DNA of 64,000 nt, taken from positions 73,506,088-73,570,087 of the forward strand of contig CM066987.1 in the NCBI GenBank assembly GCA_033977485.1. The letters are read 5' to 3'. This document shows, piece after piece, positions 44,707 to 57,452 of the stretch. Under the pieces are notes generated by a model. That model was not told where the DNA came from, made no database searches, and saw only the letters and a program-made list of their open reading frames with translations. The position numbers were made by a program, and so were the translations under genes. This DNA is from Hydrangea macrophylla (Eukaryota > Streptophyta > Magnoliopsida > Cornales > Hydrangeaceae). Every line of letters begins with the position of its first letter. Within the stretch, counting starts at the first letter, position 1.

Positions 44707-47700
44707 TAATTTGGCTTTTTTATTCATTCACAAATTTTCGAAAAAAAAAGACAAGCATTCCCGATTCACGAATTACAATTTAGACTTGAATACGCAAATT
44801 ATAGACTTAAGCCTTCTAAAACTATGTTTTTTGTTTTTGAGAGACCAAAAATGGTTTTGGCACTCGCACTGACATGGGATAGAAATTTACACATCCTACT
44901 CACCTGAATAAAACTTGAAGGAAGAAATGGCATGCAATTTCGATTCACGGATTGCAAGTTATACACGAATGCACAAATTCAGAGACTTAAGTTTTGAGGT
45001 TTTGAGGGATCAAAATAGGTTTCAGTACTCAAGAATGACATGGGACCGGAACCAAACTTCATACTCACCTAGATAGCCTAGTAGAAAGATACAACGCGTA
45101 AGTCTGATTCACGCATTACAAGTTAGACGCGAATATGAAAATCATAGACTTAAGCATTCCAAAATTATGTTTTGAGGTTTTGAGATATCAAAAATGGTTT
45201 TGGAGCTCGCACTGACATGGGACAGGAATTTACGCATCATACTCACCTGCATAAACTTGTAGGAAGAAACGGCACGCAATTTTGATTCACGGATTGCAAG
45301 TTAGACGCGAATACACAAATTCATAGACTTGAGCACTATAAACCTAAGTTTTTCGGTTTTGATAGACCAAAATGGTTTACGGCATTCGAAATGACACGAG
45401 AAGGGAACCTAAACTTCACACTCACCTAAATAGACTTCTAATGAGAAGCGACATGCAATTTCGATCCACCGATTGCATGTTAGACACGGATATGCAAATT
45501 CAATGACTTAAAGCCTTCTAAATCGAAGTTTTGGGGTTTTGATAGACCAAAATGGGTATCGGTACTCGGAATGACAATGGACTGGAACCTAAATTTTATA
45601 CTCACCTAAATATATACTTGTAGGAAAAAATGACACGCAATTCAGATTCAAGGATTGCAAGTTAGTTGAGAATATGCAAATTCATCGACTTAATAATTCT
45701 AAACTAGGTTTTGCGGTTTAGAGACACCAAAATGGATTTCGGCACTCGAAATGACAACCTAAACTTTATACTCACCTAAATAGACTTGTAGAAAGAAACG
45801 ACATACAATTTCAATTCACGAATTGCAAGACAGACACGAATACCCAAATTCATAGACTTGCCTTATAAAATTAAGTTTTGTGGTTTTGAGAGACCAAAAT
45901 GTGATTCAGAACTCAGAATGACAACGGAATGGAATCTGAACTTCATACTCACCTAAACAGACTTTTACGAAGAAACAACACGCAATTCTGATTCACGGAT
46001 TGAGTTAGACACGAATACACAAATTTATAAACTTAAAGCTTCTAAAACTAGGTTTTGGAGTTTTGAGAGACCAAAATGGGTTTCGGCACTCGGAATGACA
46101 CAGAACCAGAATCTAAACTTCACACTCATCTAAATAGACTAATAGCAAGAAACGAATCGCAATTCTGATTCACAGATTACAAGTCAGACGTGAATATGCA
46201 AATTCGTAGAAATAAGTCTTCTAAAACTATGTTTTGGTATTTTAAGGGACGAAAATGGGTTTCAGCACACGGAATGACATGGGACAAGAATCTAAACTTC
46301 ATACTAACCGAAATGTACTTGTAGGAAGAAATGACACATAATTTTCGATTCACGGATTGCAAGTTAGACGCAAATATGTAAATTCATAGACTTAAGCCTT
46401 CTAAAACTAAGTTTTGGGGTTTTGAGAGACCCAAATTAGTTTCGGCACTCGGAATGACATATGACCAGAACCTAAACTTCAAGCTAAACTTCAAGCTCAC
46501 CTAAATATGCTTGAAGGAATAAATTACATGCAAATCCGATTTTCGAAAAAAAGACGTGCAATTTAGCTTTTTTTCTTCATTCACCAATTTCTGAAAAAAA
46601 AAAAAAAGACATGCAATTCTGATTCACGAATTATAAGTTAGACTTGAATACGCAAATTAATGACTTAAGCCTTCTGGCACTCGCACTGACATGGGATAGA
46701 AATTTACACATCATACTCACTTGATTAAACTTGAAGGAAGAAACGACATGCAATTTCGATTCACGGATAGCAAGTTATACGCGAAAGCATAAATTCATAG
46801 ACTTATTAAACATTATAAACCAAATATTTGGTGTTTTGAGAGACCAAATTGGGTTTCGGCATTCGGAATGACACGAGAACGGATCCTAAATAGACTTGTA
46901 GGAAGAAACGACACGGAATTATAATTCACGGATTGCAAGTTAGAGGCAAATATGCAAATTTATAGACATAAGCCATCTAAAACTATGTTTTGGGGTTTTG
47001 AGAGACCAAAATTAGTTTCGGCACTCGGAATGACATATGACAAGAACCTAAACTTCAAGGTAACCTAAATATACTTGAAGGAAGAAATGACATGAAAATC
47101 CAATTTTCGAAAAAAAAGACATGTAATTTGGCTTTTTTATTCATTCACAAATTTTCGAAAAAAAAAGACAAGCATTCCCGATTCACGAATTACAATTTAG
47201 ACTTGAATACGCAAATTATAGACTTAAGCCTTCTAAAACTATGTTTTTTTGTTTTTGAGAGACCAAAAATGGTTTTGGCACTCGCACTGACATGGGATAG
47301 AAATTTACACATCCTACTCACCTGAATAAAACTTGAAGGAAGAAATGGCATGCAATTTCGATTCACGGATTGCAAGTTATACGCGAATGCACAAATTCAG
47401 AGACTTAAGTTTTGAGGTTTTGAGGGATCAAAATAGGTTTCAGTACTCAAGAATGACATGGGACCGGAACCAAACTTCATACTCACCTAGATAGCCTAGT
47501 AGAAAGATACAACGCGTAAGTCTGATTCACGCATTACAAGTTAGACGCGAATATGAAAATCATAGACTTAAGCATTCCAAAATTATGTTTTGAGGTTTTG
47601 AGATATCAAAAATGGTTTCGGAGCTCGCACTGACATGGGACAGGAATCTACGCATCATACTCACCTGCATAAACTTGTAGGAAGAAACGGCACGCAATTT

Positions 47701-48395
47701 TGATTCACGGATTGCAAGTTAGACGCGAATACACAAATTCATAGACTTGAGCACTATAAACCTAAGTTTTTCGGTTTTGATAGACAAAAATGGTTTACGG
47801 CATTCGAAATGACACGAGAAGGGAACCTAAACTTCACACTCACCTAAATAGACTTCTAATGAGAAGCGACATGCAATTTCGATCCACCGATTGCATGTTA
47901 GACACGGATATGCAAATTCAATGACTTAAAGCCTTCTAAATCGAAGTTTTGGGGTTTTGATAGACCAAAATGGGTATCGGTACTCGGAATGACAATGGAC
48001 TGGAACCTAAATTTTATACTCACCTAAATATATACTTGTAGGAAAAAATGACACGCAATTCAGATTCAAGGATTGCAAGTTAGTTGAGAATATGCAAATT
48101 CATCGACTTAATAATTCTAAACCTATGTTTTGCGGTTTAGAGACACCAAAATGGATTTCGGCACTCGAAATGACAACCTAAACTTTATACTCACCTAAAT
48201 AGACTTGTAAAAAGAAACGACATACAATTTCAATTCACGAATTGCAAGACAGACACGAATACCCAAATTCATAGACTTGCCTTATAAAATTAAGTTTTGT
48301 GGTTTTGAGAGACCAAAATGTGATTCAGAACTCAGAATGACAACGGAATGGAATCTGAACTTCATACTCACCTAAACAGACTTTTACGAAGAAAC

Positions 48396-48409
48396 AACAC
48401 GCAATTCTG
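48396..48409. repeat. Left target-site duplication of LINE-G
   Basis: aacacgcaattctg, repeated at 49768-49781. Neighbouring HOR units carry the single uninterrupted site. Confidence 0.95.
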
Positions 48410-49463
48410 TTTACCAAAAAATGAAGGTGGCTTGGGCATTAAACCTTTAGTGGAAATGAATTCTATTCTTAACCTCAAACACATTTGGAATCTCCTATCC
48501 ACCTCCAACAAATCTAATTGGAAGAGATGGATACAAACTTATATGTTAAAGGGTCAAAGCTTTTGGTATGTTAAACCTCCCTCACACTGTTCCTGGTATT
48601 GGAGGAAACTCTTGAAACTTAGAGCCACTGCTATTTCCTTGGTGCACTATAAGATCGGCAATGGGTCTAGTACTTTTCTCTGGCATGACCCTTGGCTACC
48701 ATGTGGCTCTCTTTTTGCTAAGTATGGGCAAAGGGTCATTTATGATTCTGCTATTCCTACTAACTCTAAAGTGCAGGTTATTGTTCAAGGCAACGAGTGG
48801 AATTGGCCAATTGCATCCTCTTGGGATTTAATTGAAATAAAAAATGCAACCTTGTTAACTCCCAATCCTTCCAATACTAATGATGTGGTGATTTGGAAAC
48901 CTTCCCCGAATGGATCCTTTGTTACCTCTCACACTTGGAAGTTTCTTAGAGAGGCCCACCCTAAGGTTCCTTGGGCACATTTGGTTTGGTTCCCTGGAAG
49001 TATACCTAGACATAGTTTCATCGTCTGGGCTGCTTCTCATCAGAAACTTCCTACTCAAGATAGGATATGGACCTTCACTCAAGGGCCCCTAGCTTGTGTT
49101 TTATGTAACAAAGACATGGACTCTCATGACCATCTTTTTTTTACTTGTGGTTTTTCCTTTTATATTTGGCAGGTGGTCATGAGCAGGTTCAATCTGACTG
49201 GATGCCCCATTGACTGGAGATCCATCATACATTGGGTTGCAAACAAATGGAAATCTAAAAAGCCCAAACACATCATGCCACGGATGTGCGTTGGTATTAT
49301 GGTCTACACCATATGGCGAGAAAGGAATGCTCGCATATTCCAACATCTGAGCAAACCTAGAGACAGAATCAGCCAGGACATTATATGTAGCATTCGTGAT
49401 CAAATTCAGGTTCGGTGGCACAAGGATCCGAAAATCCAAGACTACTTATCCATATGGACCTGA
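48410..49463 (+). CDS. LINE-G ORF2 C-terminal fragment (post-RT region and zf-RVT-like domain)
   Basis: About 350 codons open from LPKNEGGLGIKPLVEMN to the stop at 49461-49463; bases left of 48410 in this frame are satellite. Landmarks: IGNGSSTFLWHDPW, EWNWPIASSWDLIEI, VPWAHLVWFPGSIPRHSFI, LPTQDRIWTFTQGPLACVL, then CVLC...SHDHLFFTC at about 49100-49155, IWRERNARIF and DYLSIWT at the end. No RT core or endonuclease was copied. The frame has no stop or shift, in line with a young copy. It has no start codon and no expected function. Confidence 0.92.
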
Positions 49464-49767
49464 TGCTTCCTGTGTAATTTTCAGTTGTTTTGGTTGACAC
49501 AGTTGTTAATTGTTTAGTGTAGGGATTTGATTGTCTTCCCAGCTTTCTGTGAGTTTTTTATGTTTTGAGTACTTGGTTGCTTTTGCTTTTGCTTTGCTTT
49601 GCTTGTACTCAGGGAGATGACTTTATCTTGTGTCATCATGTTGTTTGTTTTTCCTCACCTTTTTTCGTTGGTGGTTTTGCTCTTATTGTATATCCTGGGG
49701 TATGCCCCTTGTACTTTTGTACTTTCTTTTTGGATTAATTAACCAGTTTTCCGAAAAAAAAAAAAAA
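49464..49767 (+). other. LINE-G 3' UTR and poly(A)
   Basis: About 290 bp, T-rich, with cttttgcttttgctttgctttg near 49578, the hairpin GGGGTATGCCCC at 49697-49708, then ggattaattaaccagttttccg and poly(A). The clearest sense-strand view of the 3' end shared by this LINE group. Confidence 0.85.
49697..49708 (+). other. LINE-G 3' UTR hairpin
   Basis: GGGGTATGCCCC, about 45 nt before the poly(A). Confidence 0.6.
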
Positions 49768-49781
49768 AACACGCAATTCTG
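49768..49781. repeat. Right target-site duplication of LINE-G
   Basis: Second copy of aacacgcaattctg; partner at 48396-48409. The first two A may belong to the poly(A). Confidence 0.95.
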
Positions 49782-52700
49782 ATTCACGGATTGAGTTAGA
49801 CACGAATACACAAATTTATAAACTTAAAGCTTCTAAAACTAGGTTTTGGAGTTTTGAGAGACCAAAATGGGTTTCGGCACTCGGAATGACACAGAACCAG
49901 AATCTAAACTTCACACTCATCTAAATAGACTAATAGCAAGAAACGAATCGCAATTCTGATTCACAGATTACAAGTCAGACGTGAATATGCAAATTCGTAG
50001 AAATAAGTCTTCTAAAACTATGTTTTGGTATTTTAAGGGACGAAAATGGGTTTCAGCACACGGAATGACATGGGACAAGAATCTAAACTTCATACTAACC
50101 GAAATGTACTTGTAGGAAGAAATGACACATAATTTTCGATTCACGGATTGCAAGTTAGACGCAAATATGTAAATTCATAGACTTAAGCCTTCTAAAACTA
50201 AGTTTTGGGGTTTTGAGAGACCCAAATTAGTTTCGGCACTCGGAATGACATATGACCAGAACCTAAACTTCAAGCTAAACTTCAAGCTCACCTAAATATG
50301 CTTGAAGGAATAAATTACATTCAAATCCGATTTTCGAAAAAAAGACGTGCAATTTAGCTTTTTTTCTTCATTCACCAATTTCTGAAAAAAAAAAAAAAGA
50401 CATGCAATTCTGATTCACGAATTATAAGTTAGACTTGAATACGCAAATTAATGACTTAAGCCTTCTGGCACTCGCACTGACATGGGATAGAAATTTACAC
50501 ATCATACTCACTTGATTAAACTTGAAGGAAGAAACGACATGCAATTTCGATTCACGGATAGCAAGTTATACGCGAAAGCATAAATTCATAGACTTATTAA
50601 ACATTATAAACCAAATATTTGGTGTTTTGAGAGACCAAATTGGGTTTCGGCATTCGGAATGACACGAGAACGGATCCTAAATAGACTTGTAGGAAGAAAC
50701 GACACGGAATTATAATTCACGGATTGCAAGTTAGAGGCAAATATGCAAATTTATAGACATAAGCCATCTAAAACTATGTTTTGGGGTTTTGAGAGACCAA
50801 AATTAGTTTCGGCACTCGGAATGACATATGACAAGAACCTAAACTTCAAGGTAACCTAAATATACTTGAAGGAAGAAATGACATGAAAATCCAATTTTCG
50901 AAAAAAAAGACATGTAATTTGGCTTTTTTATTCATTCACAAATTTTCGAAAAAAAAAGACAAGCATTCCCGATTCACGAATTACAATTTAGACTTGAATA
51001 CGCAAATTATAGACTTAAGCCTTCTAAAACTATGTTTTTTTGTTTTTGAGAGACCAAAAATGGTTTTGGCACTCGCACTGACATGGGATAGAAATTTACA
51101 CATCCTACTCACCTGAATAAAACTTGAAGGAAGAAATGGCATGCAATTTCGATTCACGGATTGCAAGTTATACGCGAATGCACAAATTCAGAGACTTAAG
51201 TTTTGAGGTTTTGAGGGATCAAAATAGGTTTCAGTACTCAAGAATGACATGGGACCGGAACCAAACTTCATACTCACCTAGATAGCCTAGTAGAAAGATA
51301 CAACGCGTAAGTCTGATTCACGCATTACAAGTTAGACGCGAATATGAAAATCATAGACTTAAGCATTCCAAAATTATGTTTTGAGGTTTTGAGATATCAA
51401 AAATGGTTTCGGAGCTCGCACTGACATGGGACAGGAATCTACGCATCATACTCACCTGCATAAACTTGTAGGAAGAAACGGCACGCAATTTTGATTCACG
51501 GATTGCAAGTTAGACGCGAATACACAAATTCATAGACTTGAGCACTATAAACCTAAGTTTTTCGGTTTTGATAGACAAAAATGGTTTACGGCATTCGAAA
51601 TGACACGAGAAGGGAACCTAAACTTCACACTCACCTAAATAGACTTCTAATGAGAAGCGACATGCAATTTCGATCCACCGATTGCATGTTAGACACGGAT
51701 ATGCAAATTCAATGACTTAAAGCCTTCTAAATCGAAGTTTTGGGGTTTTGATAGACCAAAATGGGTATCGGTACTCGGAATGACAATGGACTGGAACCTA
51801 AATTTTATACTCACCTAAATATATACTTGTAGGAAAAAATGACACGCAATTCAGATTCAAGGATTGCAAGTTAGTTGAGAATATGCAAATTCATCGACTT
51901 AATAATTCTAAACCTATGTTTTGCGGTTTAGAGACACCAAAATGGATTTCGGCACTCGAAATGACAACCTAAACTTTATACTCACCTAAATAGACTTGTA
52001 AAAAGAAACGACATACAATTTCAATTCACGAATTGCAAGACAGACACGAATACCCAAATTCATAGACTTGCCTTATAAAATTAAGTTTTGTGGTTTTGAG
52101 AGACCAAAATGTGATTCAGAACTCAGAATGACAACGGAATGGAATCTGAACTTCATACTCACCTAAACAGACTTTTACGAAGAAACAACACGCAATTCTG
52201 ATTCACGGATTGAGTTAGACACGAATACACAAATTTATAAACTTAAAGCTTCTAAAACTAGGTTTTGGAGTTTTGAGAGACCAAAATGGGTTTCGGCACT
52301 CGGAATGACACAGAACCAGAATCTAAACTTCACACTCATCTAAATAGACTAATAGCAAGAAACGAATCGCAATTCTGATTCACAGATTACAAGTCAGACG
52401 TGAATATGCAAATTCGTAGAAATAAGTCTTCTAAAACTATGTTTTGGTATTTTAAGGGACGAAAATGGGTTTCAGCACACGGAATGACATGGGACAAGAA
52501 TCTAAACTTCATACTAACCGAAATGTACTTGTAGGAAGAAATGACACATAATTTTCGATTCACGGATTGCAAGTTAGACGCAAATATGTAAATTCATAGA
52601 CTTAAGCCTTCTAAAACTAAGTTTTGGGGTTTTGAGAGACCCAAATTAGTTTCGGCACTCGGAATGACATATGACCAGAACCTAAACTTCAAGCTAAACT

Positions 52701-55700
52701 TCAAGCTCACCTAAATATGCTTGAAGGAATAAATTACATTCAAATCCGATTTTCGAAAAAAAGACGTGCAATTTAGCTTTTTTTCTTCATTCACCAATTT
52801 CTGAAAAAAAAAAAAAAAAGACATGCAATTCTGATTCACGAATTATAAGTTAGACTTGAATACGCAAATTAATGACTTAAGCCTTCTGGCACTCGCACTG
52901 ACATGGGATAGAAATTTACACATCATACTCACTTGATTAAACTTGAAGGAAGAAACGACATGCAATTTCGATTCACGGATAGCAAGTTATACGCGAAAGC
53001 ATAAATTCATAGACTTATTAAACATTATAAACCAAATATTTGGTGTTTTGAGAGACCAAATTGGGTTTCGGCATTCGGAATGACACGAGAACGGATCCTA
53101 AATAGACTTGTAGGAAGAAACGACACGGAATTATAATTCACGGATTGCAAGTTAGAGGCAAATATGCAAATTTATAGACATAAGCCATCTAAAACTATGT
53201 TTTGGGGTTTTGAGAGACCAAAATTAGTTTCGGCACTCGGAATGACATATGACAAGAACCTAAACTTCAAGGTAACCTAAATATACTTGAAGGAAGAAAT
53301 GACATGAAAATCCAATTTTCGAAAAAAAAGACATGTAATTTGGCTTTTTTATTCATTCACAAATTTTCGAAAAAAAAAGACAAGCATTCCCGATTCACGA
53401 ATTACAATTTAGACTTGAATACGCAAATTATAGACTTAAGCCTTCTAAAACTATGTTTTTTTGTTTTTGAGAGACCAAAAATGGTTTTGGCACTCGCACT
53501 GACATGGGATAGAAATTTACACATCCTACTCACCTGAATAAAACTTGAAGGAAGAAATGGCATGCAATTTCGATTCACGGATTGCAAGTTATACGCGAAT
53601 GCACAAATTCAGAGACTTAAGTTTTGAGGTTTTGAGGGATCAAAATAGGTTTCAGTACTCAAGAATGACATGGGACCGGAACCAAACTTCATACTCACCT
53701 AGATAGCCTAGTAGAAAGATACAACGTGTAAGTCTGATTCACGCATTACAAGTTAGACGCGAATATGAAAATCATAGACTTAAGCATTCCAAAATTATGT
53801 TTTGAGGTTTTGAGATATCAAAAATGGTTTCGGAGCTCGCACTGACATGGGACAGGAATCTACGCATCATACTCACCTGCATAAACTTGTAGGAAGAAAC
53901 GGCACGCAATTTTGATTCACGGATTGCAAGTTAGACGCGAATACACAAATTCATAGACTTGAGCACTATAAACCTAAGTTTTTCGGTTTTGATAGACCAA
54001 AATGGTTTACGGCATTCGAAATGACACGAGAAGGGAACCTAAACTTCACACTCACCTAAATAGACTTCTAATGAGAAGCGACATGCAATTTCGATCCACC
54101 GATTGCATGTTAGACACGGATATGCAAATTCAATGACTTAAAGCCTTCTAAATCGAAGTTTTGGGGTTTTGATAGACCAAAATGGGTATCGGTACTCGGA
54201 ATGACAATGGACTGGAACCTAAATTTTATACTCACCTAAATATATACTTGTAGGAAAAAATGACACGCAATTCAGATTCAAGGATTGCAAGTTAGTTGAG
54301 AATATGCAAATTCATCGACTTAATAATTCTAAACCTATGTTTTGCGGTTTAGAGACACCAAAATGGATTTCGGCACTCGAAATGACAACCTAAACTTTAT
54401 ACTCACCTAAATAGACTTGTAAAAAGAAACGACATACAATTTCAATTCACGAATTGCAAGACAGACACGAATACCCAAATTCATAGACTTGCCTTATAAA
54501 ATTAAGTTTTGTGGTTTTGAGAGACCAAAATGTGATTCAGAACTCAGAATGACAACGGAATGGAATCTGAACTTCATACTCACCTAAACAGACTTTTACG
54601 AAGAAACAACACGCAATTCTGATTCACGGATTGAGTTAGACACTAATACACAAATTTATAAACTTAAAGCTTCTAAAACTAGGTTTTGGAGTTTTGAGAG
54701 ACCAAAATGGGTTTCGGCACTCGGAATGACACAGAACCAGAATCTAAACTTCACACTCATCTAAATAGACTAATAGCAAGAAACGAATCGCAATTCTGAT
54801 TCACAGATTACAAGTCAGACGTGAATATGCAAATTCGTAGAAATAAGTCTTCTAAAACTATGTTTTGGTATTTTAAGGGACGAAAATGGGTTTCAGCACA
54901 CGGAATGACATGGGACAAGAATCTAAACTTCATACTAACCGAAATGTACTTGTAGGAAGAAATGACACATAATTTTCGATTCACGGATTGCAAGTTAGAC
55001 GCAAATATGTAAATTCATAGACTTAAGCCTTCTAAAACTAAGTTTTGGGGTTTTGAGAGACCCAAATTAGTTTCGGCACTCGGAATGACATATGACCAGA
55101 ACCTAAACTTCAAGCTAAACTTCAAGCTCACCTAAATATGCTTGAAGGAATAAATTACATTCAAATCCGATTTTCGAAAAAAAGACGTGCAATTTAGCTT
55201 TTTTTCTTCATTCACCAATTTCTGAAAAAAAAAAAAAAGACATGCAATTCTGATTCACGAATTATAAGTTAGACTTGAATACGCAAATTAATGACTTAAG
55301 CCTTCTGGCACTCGCACTGACATGGGATAGAAATTTACACATCATACTCACTTGATTAAACTTGAAGGAAGAAACGACATGCAATTTCGATTCACGGATA
55401 GCAAGTTATACGCGAAAGCATAAATTCATAGACTTATTAAACATTATAAACCAAATATTTGGTGTTTTGAGAGACCAAATTGGGTTTCGGCATTCGGAAT
55501 GACACGAGAACGGATCCTAAATAGACTTGTAGGAAGAAACGACACGGAATTATAATTCACGGATTGCAAGTTAGAGGCAAATATGCAAATTTATAGACAT
55601 AAGCCATCTAAAACTATGTTTTGGGGTTTTGAGAGACCAAAATTAGTTTCGGCACTCGGAATGACATATGACAAGAACCTAAACTTCAAGGTAACCTAAA

Positions 55701-57095
55701 TATACTTGAAGGAAGAAATGACATGAAAATCCAATTTTCGAAAAAAAAGACATGTAATTTGGCTTTTTTATTCATTCACAAATTTTCGAAAAAAAAAGAC
55801 AAGCATTCCCGATTCACGAATTACAATTTAGACTTGAATACGCAAATTATAGACTTAAGCCTTCTAAAACTATGTTTTTTTGTTTTTGAGAGACCAAAAA
55901 TGGTTTTGGCACTCGCACTGACATGGGATAGAAATTTACACATCCTACTCACCTGAATAAAACTTGAAGGAAGAAATGGCATGCAATTTCGATTCACGGA
56001 TTGCAAGTTATACGCGAATGCACAAATTCAGAGACTTAAGTTTTGAGGTTTTGAGGGATCAAAATAGGTTTTAGTACTCAAGAATGACATGGGACCGGAA
56101 CCAAACTTCATACTCACCTAGATAGCCTAGTAGAAAGATACAACGTGTAAGTCTGATTCACGCATTACAAGTTAGACGCGAATATGAAAATCATAGACTT
56201 AAGCATTCCAAAATTATGTTTTGAGGTTTTGAGATATCAAAAATGGTTTCGGAGCTCGCACTGACATGGGACAGGAATCTACGCATCATACTCACCTGCA
56301 TAAACTTGTAGGAAGAAACGGCACGCAATTTTGATTCACGGATTGCAAGTTAGACGCGAATACACAAATTCATAGACTTGAGCACTATAAACCTAAGTTT
56401 TTCGGTTTTGATAGACCAAAATGGTTTACGGCATTCGAAATGACACGAGAAGGGAACCTAAACTTCACACTCACCTAAATAGACTTCTAATGAGAAGCGA
56501 CATGCAATTTCGATCCACCGATTGCATGTTAGACACGGATATGCAAATTCAATGACTTAAAGCCTTCTAAATCGAAGTTTTGGGGTTTTGATAGACCAAA
56601 ATGGGTATCGGTACTCGGAATGACAATGGACTGGAACCTAAATTTTATACTCACCTAAATATATACTTGTAGGAAAAAATGACACGCAATTCAGATTCAA
56701 GGATTGCAAGTTAGTTGAGAATATGCAAATTCATCGACTTAATAATTCTAAACCTATGTTTTGCGGTTTAGAGACACCAAAATGGATTTCGGCACTCGAA
56801 ATGACAACCTAAACTTTATACTCACCTAAATAGACTTGTAAAAAGAAACGACATACAATTTCAATTCACGAATTGCAAGACAGACACGAATACCCAAATT
56901 CATAGACTTGCCTTATAAAATTAAGTTTTGTGGTTTTGAGAGACCAAAATGTGATTCAGAACTCAGAATGACAACGGAATGGAATCTGAACTTCATACTC
57001 ACCTAAACAGACTTTTACGAAGAAACAACACGCAATTCTGATTCACGGATTGAGTTAGACACTAATACACAAATTTATAAACTTTTTTTTTTTTT

Positions 57096-57452
57096 CGGAA
57101 TATGGTTAATCAATAAAAAAGGAAAAAGCCAAACGGCACTGTACAAACATGCAAGGGGCATACCCCAGGATATACAATGAGCTCAAAAACACTGCGAAGG
57201 AGAACCTAGGCAACAATGGATGGTGACCTTTCTAAAGCAGAGCCAAGAAAGAGGACCATCCAACCTAAACAAAAGCATCCCAAAAAGGAGAGCACAATCA
57301 ACCCAGGCTAATAACAAAAGCTCACAAAAGCAACAAACTGCAACAAGCAAAGGACTACAACTTTGCTACCATGCTAACCCCATCAATACAACCAAACACT
57401 ACCATATACTACAAAAAGAAAACACTGCCAAATAGCTTCCAAATACAACCAA
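57096..57452 (-). other. LINE-E 3' UTR
   Basis: 357 bp between the ORF2 stop and poly(A), with the conserved hairpin at 57155-57166, about 59 nt before the tail. It ends tattccg plus A. No coding frame of note. Confidence 0.82.
57155..57166 (-). other. LINE-E 3' UTR hairpin
   Basis: GGGGTATGCCCC on the element strand, about 59 nt before the poly(A). Confidence 0.6.

Larger units (their letters stand above)
48410..49767 (+). mobile_element. LINE-G: 5'-truncated LINE in satellite S3
   Basis: The only plus-strand LINE here apart from the inverted LINE-D piece. It starts at tttaccaaaaaatgaagg, has coding sequence to 49463, a 3' UTR with hairpin at 49697-49708, and ends ttttccg plus about 16 A. 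A 14-bp target-site duplication flanks it and sister HOR units give the empty site, so the event is clean and probably recent. It belongs to the LINE-C/E subfamily. Confidence 0.96.
44703..57082 (+). repeat. Satellite array S3 (homogeneous HOR subfamily, interrupted by LINE-G)
   Basis: Marker ccttctggcact at 46670, 50461, 52882 and 55301. Periods are 2421 and 2419 bp, and 3791 bp across LINE-G. Same orientation and monomer order as S1 and S2. Every unit shares variants not seen in S1 and most of S2: agccatctaaaac, tactcaagaatgac, aaaacttgaagg, and loss of 15 bp (cattataaacctaag) between two taag repeats. Units look almost identical to each other, pointing to recent local expansion. The left edge is the LINE-D junction; the right edge is the LINE-E poly(T). 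The short open frames repeated once per unit are not genes. Confidence 0.95.

Noticed and set aside
42809..44872. A 687-codon independent plus-strand gene
   Set aside because: It is the inverted LINE-D ORF1 part; the frame runs into satellite after 44706 and its ATG is internal to ORF1.
44743..56006. Families of 61-83-codon open frames repeated once per HOR unit (for example 47092-47325 and 47190-47375)
   Set aside because: They recur because the satellite recurs, overlap on both strands, and are read from poly(A) tracts and satellite cores. No start context, domain or selection signal is seen.
10466..57082. CRISPR-like array
   Set aside because: Repeats are head-to-tail ~179-bp monomers with no unique spacers, and the context is eukaryotic.
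10466..57082. CENP-B-box-like motif in the monomer
   Set aside because: I looked at the conserved core gaagaaacgacacgcaatt and its complement; the spacing and the CGGG part of the human box are not matched.
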